Shown here piece by piece: positions 56,945-64,000 of a DNA stretch of 64,000 nt. Made by a program: the position numbers and the translations under genes. Numbering within the stretch: the first letter of the stretch is position 1; the number at the start of each line of letters is the position of its first letter. Source of the DNA: Zygnema cylindricum (Eukaryota > Streptophyta > Zygnematophyceae > Zygnematales > Zygnemataceae). The DNA is taken from NCBI GenBank assembly GCA_037447655.1, contig JBBHKE010001978.1:61646-125645 (forward strand). The letters run 5' to 3'. The notes beneath the pieces were generated by a model that was not told where the DNA came from, ran no database searches, and was given only the letters and a program-made list of their open reading frames with translations.

Positions 56945-57964
56945 ATAAAAATTTTTTTTAGTATTTTCTAGGTTTTTGTAAAAAGCACAAAAGAAGTAGA
57001 AGCAGACTGCCTCTAACTCCTCTCTTCAACTCCCACACTTGTCGCAGTCACTGAAAATTGGAGAGGGAGATAGATCAATGGCCTTTTATGCTATCTCGAC
57101 AGAGAAAGACATTAGGTTGGTAGATTTTACCAAAATAGAACTTGATGAACCCTGGAATTGAACAAGGTACCTGTCGCCGTCAAAGTCACTAGTAGCCGGT
57201 AGCCTTAGCCAATTAATCTACGATAAAGGTTAGAGGATATAGGGTTTGATAGCAATTTAAATGTTAACACGTATGTTATTTCATTTAACGGATAGTTAGA
57301 AATAGATACTGTTTGTAATGTACGGCGTACAGAACATCCGAAACGGATACCGCGTATTTTGTTTTGAAGACGAAACGAATATTGCTCAAGTATTTATGAC
57401 AGCCACTATTGTAATCTGGCTTAATCGGACGGCCACGAAACATGCCAAGATCGCGCAATAGGTTTTTGCAGGTTTGCAGCCAATGTCACATCAATTGCCA
57501 CGTGGCACAATCACATTGGATTACAACATCTCGGAGGATAACATGAAAGAATCCAAAAATGACATCTGTCGACTTGTTGGACATGTTGTACAATGGCCGT
57601 ACATCGGCGCCTATACTTTTATGTACAATACAACATTATGATTGGTTGCATATTTTAGTAGATAGAGTTTTAGGGAGATATAAGACTTAGAAAAAAATTG
57701 ATAGATTGGACCCTCTTTCCCAAAGAGCTTTTGTACAAAAGGTCAACTTCGACCCTTCATAACTTATTGCTTATGGTAGCAAATTCAGAGATTCTTTTTG
57801 CTATAGACTCAGGGAGTCTTGCCTTCATATGGGTGAAGGTGGACAAAGTTTTTGTCTGCCAAGGTGGTAATTTTTCTTGCTGAAACACAAAGGGGTCAAG
57901 GTTATCCTAGAGGCTTCTTGTGAGCTGCTTGCTCTGAGGACCTATGGAGGTCTCACAGTCACAC
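56945..57964 (+). repeat. 5' LTR of copia A4
   Basis: tttagtattttctaggtttt, gtcgcagtcactgaaaatt, the tRNA-like antisense block (57137-57215), ggacatgttgtacaatggcc with a GTAC cluster at 57588-57632, attggttgc, ggtcaacttcgaccctt and ending ggaggtctcacagtcaca. The exact start is blurred by a T run. Confidence 0.85.
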
Positions 57965-57965
57965 A

Positions 57966-57978
57966 TTATGCGCCCACC
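57966..57978 (+). promoter_or_regulatory. Primer binding site of A4, overlapping gag ATG
   Basis: ttatgcgcccacc, one mismatch to the anticodon arm complement; gag ATG at 57968-57970. Confidence 0.75.
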
Positions 57979-59070
57979 CTCTAGGGTGCCCATCTTCAAT
58001 TGAACTAGCTTTATATACTGGAAAAGTATGATGACAGGAGCTCTATGTGAGAAACGGTTTTGGGGAATAATGAGTAGACGCGTGAGGCGTCCATCAAGTC
58101 TTGGGATTCCTCCAGGGTTTCAAGGAAGCAGATTCACCAAAGATACATCCGTCTTCAACAGAGGAGACAAAGAAAAGGAGAAGGAGACAATCACAACAAT
58201 AGCAATCGGTTTGGATTTCTTGTCACCTATTCCAAGGAACGAGGAGAATGATATCAATGCCTGGACTACAACAATATGGCGGCTAAGCACTTCATCCTCA
58301 GCCATCTTACAAAAGGGCTTGCATCTCCTCATTTGCAGGTAGAGAGTGCATGCAATCTTTGGGTGGCTTTCATAGAGATGTAATGAAGTGGTACCATCCA
58401 GCAACAGTTGTTGGCTAATCAAAAAATAGACGCATATGTTTACACGAGGGGAAAGATGTTTGTCTTTTCTAATGAGCTTGCAACACTTTTCATGGAGCTA
58501 GAATGTGTTTGACAGGTTGAAACTAATACGAGGAAGGTTATTTGTTTACTCATGAAGATACCAGATGATTTTGAGAACATAGTCAACCGTGTGCAAGACT
58601 TGCCGAACTCAAGGTGGATTTGGTATTCACTGGTAGGGATGTTTCTCCTTCTGGAGAATTGGATAGAGATTCGAAAGGGAGGAAAGAGTGGGCAAGCCTT
58701 AGCAGTTGGGACCGGTTGGAGGAACAATGATTCCAGAAAACCAGTCAGTAATTATCGAGGGGAGGAGCAAAAAAATCAGACTGAGGAGTTCCTACCAAGG
58801 ACTCCCAAGGGTTTGTGCCATTTTTGTAAGAAACCACGGCACAATATGGTTGTGTGCACTAAGTTAGCCGAGCTGCAATTAAATGAGGGGCAAACCGATG
58901 GACCCTCGAGAGGAAAGAAAAAGGCCTTTGTGACACATGTACATGAGGAGGAATCAGAGGATGAGGACAATGAACTCCTATTGGATAAGGAGTTGGAAGC
59001 AAAAAACGAGGTCAAAATTCCACCAAAGCAGAAATGTACTTTCGGTGGATTGAAAAAAGAAGGCGGTTGG
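57968..59070 (+). pseudogene. A4 gag
   Basis: MRPPSRVPIFN, a stop, TSFIYWKSMMTGALCEKRFW, SLGIPPGFQGSRFTKD, a frameshift near 58265, LASPHLQVESACNLWVAFIE, two stops, ELATLFMELE, LLMKIPDDFENIVNRVQDLP and zinc knuckle CHFCKKPRHNMVVC. The acidic tail EESEDEDNELLLDKELEAKN is conserved with A1. The frame from 58552 on is open into protease and integrase. Confidence 0.92.
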
Positions 59071-59670
59071 ATTGTAGATTCGCGTGCATCCATGCACATG
59101 TGTAAAGATAAAAACCTGTTCACTAAGATAAAAAAGATTCCCACCGTAGAGATAGAGTACGGGGATGGGAGGATAGTCACTACTACTCTTATAGGATCGG
59201 TAGATTTGAAAGTGTTAGTAGAAGCTAAGATATCCATAGTTACATTCCCCGATGAATGGTTTATTACGGGGCTGAAAAAAAACCTCATCACTACGTTTGT
59301 ATTAGATGATAAGGTTTTTGATACTAGAACTAAGAAAGGAGTCTTTACTGCTAGTTTTGAGGAGGAAGTTTATTTCACTTCTGAAAAATGTAGTCAAGGG
59401 ATGTTTAGGCTTATTTTAAGTAAAAAAAAGAAGAATTTTTATTATGCTGGTGTTCATGATATAATGTTGTTGCATAAGAGGCTTGGGCATGTGAATCTAG
59501 ATAAGTTAAGAGAGATGAAAAAGATGGAGGTAGTGGATGGGATTCATTTCGGTGAAAGTGAGAATCTAAGTGATTACAGTGGATGTGCTCAAGGTAAAGC
59601 ACACAGGTTACCCTTCCCAAATACTTCCACCTAAAAGGGAGAAAAGATTCTAGATTTAGTACGCATAGAT
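59071..59670 (+). pseudogene. A4 protease and GAG-pre-integrase, truncated
   Basis: GWIVDSRASMHMCKDKN: the catalytic DSG has become DSR. Then VTTTLIGSVDLKVLVEAK, FRLILSKKKKNFYYAGVHDI, HKRLGHVNLDKLREMKKMEV and CAQGKAHRLPFP. Homology ends at the first integrase Asp region (DLVRID, 59670) where a minus-strand LTR piece begins. Confidence 0.92.
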
Positions 59671-59915
59671 TGTCCGTACGGACCTTATCAAATATAATCG
59701 TGGTTGCGTTGTCCTCTGTGTTGCAGCCTCGCTGCTGGGCTGCTCTGCTGCTGCGTTGCTCTGCTGTATAGCAGCTGCGCTGCTCTGCTATATAGCAGCT
59801 GTGCTGCTCTACTGTATAGCAGCTCCGCTGCTCTGCTGTATTGGAGCTGCGCTGCTCTGTCTGTATAGCAGCTGCGCTGCTGCGCTGAGACTGAAAGCTT
59901 TCCAAAAATACAACA
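59671..59915 (-). repeat. U3 fragment of a family B/D LTR with gctgc minisatellite
   Basis: On the minus strand it starts tgttgtatttttggaaagct at 59915 and ends at gtccgtacggac (59672-59683), a word also at 26762-26775. In between (59735-59885) are about six copies of a 25-30 bp unit like tatagcagctgcgctgctct. Confidence 0.75.
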
Positions 59916-60812
59916 CACGAATCTAAAAGAGCCATAGATATCTCATTTGATGGATTTTGACAATTTTACAAAATTTCGTTTTTTTTTTTGTAGATTTTGA
60001 AATTTTCTTAAAGTGGGTATAGTTTTCTTACGGATGGAGTGTACGGATATGTTGTATGGAGAAAGTCAAATAAAGGGTTGAAATTACACCCTGAATCGCT
60101 ATTAGAGTTAACATATAATTAGTGTAAAGAAACAGTTACTATTATTAACTTTATTCTTGGTTAAAAGGCATAACGCCAACAAAGAATAATGCTAATTTAT
60201 AGACTTATTTGGATGTAGCCGCGATAGTCTGTGCTCACATAGATGTGAGAATATGCTTTTGCGATTCTCCCTTGTCTTTGAGACTAGGAATCAAATATGG
60301 GTGCGTTGTTTCGTGGGGACGCACTCAATTCCATGTACCAACCCCCTTATTTGACTGTTATTCAATACCTCTATAGGAAATATTGAGCAATTTTCGCACA
60401 AAATGATTCATTTTTTACACTACACTATTTAGAAAAAGTCAAAATTAGAGCAATTGATGCTTATTTGTGTTGACATATTCGGCAGTTGAACATGTGATAA
60501 CAGGTTCTCTTTATTTTCCTTTGTCTTTATAACTTAGAATCGAATCTGAGTACACTTTTATATGGCGGCGCACTCAATTCTCTTGTTGAACACCATTACC
60601 TAACAAATATTTTGAACGTCTATACAACATAATGAGTAGTTTTAAACTGGCTGACACTATTCGTACACTGCACTTTTTAAAAGCAGTCGAAATTAGAGAA
60701 ACTAACACTAATTAAACAATACATATATTAACGTAAAACAAAAATAAGTTTGTATCTTTTGTAGTAGTATTTTTTATTAGATGTTTTCCACTTTTACTAT
60801 TTTTTATTTTTA
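59916..60812. repeat. AT-rich region with a diverged ~249-bp tandem duplication
   Basis: Blocks near 60240-60480 recur near 60490-60730: ctttgtctt, gaatc(a/g)aat, gcactcaattc (60321 and 60570), (a/t)aaNNagtc(a/g)aaattagag. No gene seen. Confidence 0.6.
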
Positions 60813-62030
60813 GTATGAAGTCAAAGTTGGTCAACGCATGTAAAATACTTTTAAAATTTGTTTTATGCGCATATTCGTTATTTTTTGGGCGTCTAATGCA
60901 TGTGTTCCATGCGTATGAGACATATACGAAAAGAACGAAGAAAACCCCATTTGTTCTTTAAAATTAAATTTTCTACAGTAATAGCTATTCATGCTGCACA
61001 GTTAAGCTCCTATTTGCGCTAACACTACTGTTGTTCAAATCGTGCAATTTTTTCAATTTTTAGGATTTCTACGTATAACTTGTGACTGTTATAAAAAACT
61101 AAAAAAAACGCGATTAACTTTCTGTCCGGTAAACTGAACGGACAATTTACGGGAAAGAAAAGGACACTATTTCCTACATATTGTACAGTTTTTTACGCAA
61201 ATGTACGAAATTCGACGAAAATATACGTCGCAGTTATTAGTACTTTCTGTCTAGTAAACTGAACAGAAATTTTACGGAACATGTACGTAATTTTATCGAA
61301 AATGTAAGGATGTTTTCGAAAAGAGACGTTGAAATGTCACACTACTTGCGCGTGGTTAGTTTGAAAACTGTACAAACGTCTTCTTCATTTTTTTTTGAAA
61401 GAAGCAGCCATGGAATGTTGAAAAAAAAACCGCAAGGAAGCTGCCTCCCTGGCCATGGTTGTCTTTCCGTTAGTATCAGAAAGACGCACTTTGACAAAAA
61501 AAATTGCGTAGGCCGAGTTTTGAACTTACCTCTACGACATGTATCAGTTACTTACTTATTATCCGTTACCAGTCGATGAAGAAATTTCGATACACACACC
61601 GAGTGTGATACATGTTTGAATATTTGAAATTGTTTAGCGCTCATTTAACGGAAAACTTACAAACTGCAAAATATGTAAAATTCATTTTTTTTTACATGTA
61701 CGGAATAGAACGGATGAAAATTCATTAACGATTTTAAACACTTTTTCAAATCGTTCAATACGTTCGTGACTTATAATTAGTCGCGATTGAATCATTCGCA
61801 CTAAACGGTTTGAACAACTATGGCTGACACTAAGATCAAATTGTTGTGATTTATATTTTGAAAAACATCATAAAGTTTTTTTTTACGGGCTTTGTCAACA
61901 GTAAGGGTAGGAACCATAGATGTCTCATGCGCATACAACGCACGCATGAAACGCCCCAAGAATAACGAATATGCGCATGGAACAAAATTCAAAAGTTTTT
62001 AGAATACGTTGACCGACTTTGACTTCATAC
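60813..62030. mobile_element. Candidate non-autonomous DNA transposon with ~118-bp terminal inverted repeats
   Basis: The left end gtatgaagtcaaagttggtc (60813) is matched by the reverse complement of the right end, gtatgaagtcaaagtcggtc (62030). Similarity runs on for about 118 bp (tttatgcgcatattcgttatt against ccatgcgcatattcgttatt; gagacat at the inner limit). TA flanks both ends (60811-60812, 62031-62032). Inside there is a ~125-bp tandem duplication (actttctgtc at 61117 and 61242) and no transposase. TA flanks suggest a Tc1/mariner-like or Stowaway-like mode, but the TIR sequence is not one I recognise. Confidence 0.6.
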
Positions 62031-62037
62031 TACACCG

Positions 62038-63134
62038 TGTGGTTTTGAAAACTCAGTTTCGTGCGTACACTACGATTCGTGCGTAAGTGCTAATTAGATT
62101 TAATATGGAGGATCGAATTGATTCACGGATTGGGGGAGCAAACGTACGGATATAACTAAAGTGAAGTAAGGGACTCTTTGAGTGGGGTGACGGCGGATCG
62201 CGAAACGATCCGATGTGGAATAAAACAAAATGTTGAAACAGGCACCGTTGGTACGGCGCAGTTGCGACGCACACAAGACAACGCAGCTGCCGTTTTTTTG
62301 GATGAATATGCGCAGCCGGTACAGAGCAGCTGCGACGCAGACAAGTCAACGCAGCTGCGGCTACTTTGATATGATTCGTACGGACAAAGCAGCTGACGCA
62401 GCTGCGGATAATATAACTAGTATAGATTGTGGGTAATGCTATTTGTTTAGTGGTTACTAAGTGGTAGCTGGGTTTTTGACGTACGAAGATTTTGGAGATG
62501 TCGGTGTAAATATTATGTACAACATAGGTTTGTCTTTTTGCTAATTAGTTTATTAGTGTAGATTTGTTTAGTCTGACATACCTCACTATTCGGGCATACT
62601 TACAATAGTTTAGGTAGATAGTAGATACCGTATGGATGATATGCCTCCGTACATTCAGTAGTGAACTCTCTGAGTATAACTTGTTGGACGTAGAATATTT
62701 TGAGTATCACAATCAAGTTTATGAAAGCAATGGCAGACTGTTTTCTGCATCTTTGACCTATTGGTGTGATCACTCTGTTTGGTGTTTTCATGTGAAACTT
62801 TGTGAAGTTATTCTATGATGTAGAATCTATATGTGTGTGCAGTTTCATTCTATTCTGTGTTCTCTGTGAGATTCTGTGATAAGTCAAAGTGGTTAGTTTG
62901 TAAAGCTGTCAGCTGTTTTTGGGAAACTCTGAAGCTTATATCTTCTAGATCCCTCGGTGGATTTGGCTATAACTTTGGAAGTTTACAGTTTCTATAGTAT
63001 AATCCATATTGGTGCAGGTCAAGGTGATTTTGTTTTCTGTGGAGTAATCTTTGCTGTCGCAAACACAGCTGTTAGAAGGATAGTCTGTGGTGCTTCCGAG
63101 AGTAATCCATGGCTGGAATAGGCTATGGACAACA
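62038..63134 (+). repeat. Solo LTR of copia family B with perfect target duplication
   Basis: 1,097 bp, tgtggttttgaaaactcag ... ggctatggacaaca. Flanked by caccg on both sides (62033-62037 and 63135-63139). At 62245-62400 there are five or six gcagctgcg/cgcagttgcgacgc words. No internal sequence, hence solo. Confidence 0.93.
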
Positions 63135-63729
63135 CACCGCGAATCGTAATTAGAGTAAAGAAAAAATTAGAGTAAAAAAACAAAAAAAACAATTAGAGTT
63201 ATGAATGCTAATTTGTGTGATAGAACTTTTTCATAGAGGAAGTTTACTCTAATTTATTTAGGTACTCTATATTTGGTTATGTCGGCATAATTATCCTCGT
63301 TGTAATTATGAACATTAAGGGCGTGTTCTCATGTGATCAAGCAAGGGTTTTTTTCCGTCGTTTTCACAGAAAATGGGACTTGTAATGAGAAAATATTACG
63401 CTTTACGAAAAATGGGCAAAAACACAAGAACATTTTGCGTAATCTTGGAACTTGGAAGGTACGGCAATTTGGTGTTATTATCATCGCGACCCACTTCCAG
63501 CTCACTTTCACACTTGTAATGGAATCAATTCGCGATCTGATTTAACTAAAATAACACCCTAGTGACGAATAAAAAGCAAGCATTGCACGCGTGAAACATC
63601 TTTGAAATTTTTTGAACGAGGGAGAGTACACGCTATTTTTTTCCATGATCGTCACACGCATGTACTTAAAAAAATGACGAGCATGTACGGAAAAAAAATG
63701 GTTCGGGTCTCGGACCTCCACTTTCTTTC
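63135..63729. other. No gene; AT-rich and dispersed repeat F
   Basis: 63150-63250 has aattagag words like those at 60700. 63490-63729 is repeat F, the inverted relative of 46290-46510. Confidence 0.55.
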
Positions 63730-64000
63730 ATGAATCCTTTGTGTTGTTTTTGAAAAGTTAGTTTCGTGCGAACACATCGTTTCGTGCGTACGCGATGTTT
63801 CGTGCGTACGCATTTACGCGATATATTGTGGAGGTTCGAGAGGATTTATGGATTGGGGAATTAAATGTACACGTAAAATTAATGGAGTAATTGAGTGGCG
63901 CGAAATGTGAGAGGAAATGGACGGCGGATCGCGAAGCAATCCGACGTGAGATAATCGACGAAGATAAAATGGTACGTCGCACGTACGAAACATAATGCGA
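63730..64000 (+). repeat. LTR of family B2, cut by window end
   Basis: tgttgtttttgaaaagttag start, then three copies of an ~18-bp unit gtttcgtgcgtacgcgat (63760-63825), and blocks ggaattaaatgtac and ggcgcgaaatgtgagaggaa as in 41012-42255. Confidence 0.8.

Noticed and set aside
63317-63561. Tourist-like MITE with agggcgtgtt / aacaccct ends
   Set aside because: Terminal match is only about eight bases with mismatches and no clear target duplication.

Overview
The window is a eukaryotic nuclear repeat block, most likely from a plant-type (green-lineage) genome. Every gene I can recognise belongs to an LTR retrotransposon. Lineages present are Ty1/copia with plant-style GAG-pre-integrase, DDE, YVDD and RNase H domains, a Ty3/gypsy chromovirus with an integrase chromodomain, and an old large non-chromovirus gypsy. 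I see no host gene, rRNA, functional tRNA gene, CRISPR array or bacterial gene. The taxon below 'plant-like' cannot be fixed from this sequence.

Layout. 1-5300: LTRs of copia family B/D, two pol scraps, an AT-rich tandem array. 5301-9884: a GC-rich minisatellite fused to a copia RNase H, a family A LTR, and a minus-strand family A gag-pol. 9889-15118: a decayed plus-strand family D copia whose RT is interrupted by an inverted, nearly unmutated family A RT fragment. 15119-24815: a decayed minus-strand family A LTR split by a young gypsy chromovirus (G1, 15907-23196, perfect 5-bp duplication) and by a solo LTR (23346-24273). 24816-29520: a mosaic of LTR and pol scraps plus an inverted repeat. 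29674-36103: the best copia element (A1) with paired LTRs, a perfect 5-bp duplication, and a gag-pol frame of 1,444 codons broken only by four nonsense codons; it sits inside a family D LTR. 36735-45835: copia A3 fragment, then internally deleted copia A2 carrying two solo LTRs. 46643-56800: old large gypsy G2, interrupted by an LTR and gag start related to G1. 56945-59670: copia A4, truncated in integrase. 59671-64000: LTR fragments, diverged tandem duplications, a 1.2-kb element with terminal inverted repeats and TA ends, and a solo family B LTR with a perfect duplication.

How parts work together. Insertion order can be read from the nesting. G1 (LTRs about 98.6 % identical) and A1 (about 96.6 %) are the young arrivals; G2, the family D copia and many LTR scraps are old. 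The most interesting signals are: (1) family A copia elements whose primer binding site matches the anticodon arm of initiator tRNA-Met and contains the gag ATG; (2) an extra coiled-coil ORF downstream of pol in G1; (3) conserved LTR promoter architecture in family A (GTAC cluster, TATA, inverted TTGACC pair, antisense tRNA-like block); (4) a TIR element at 60813-62030.
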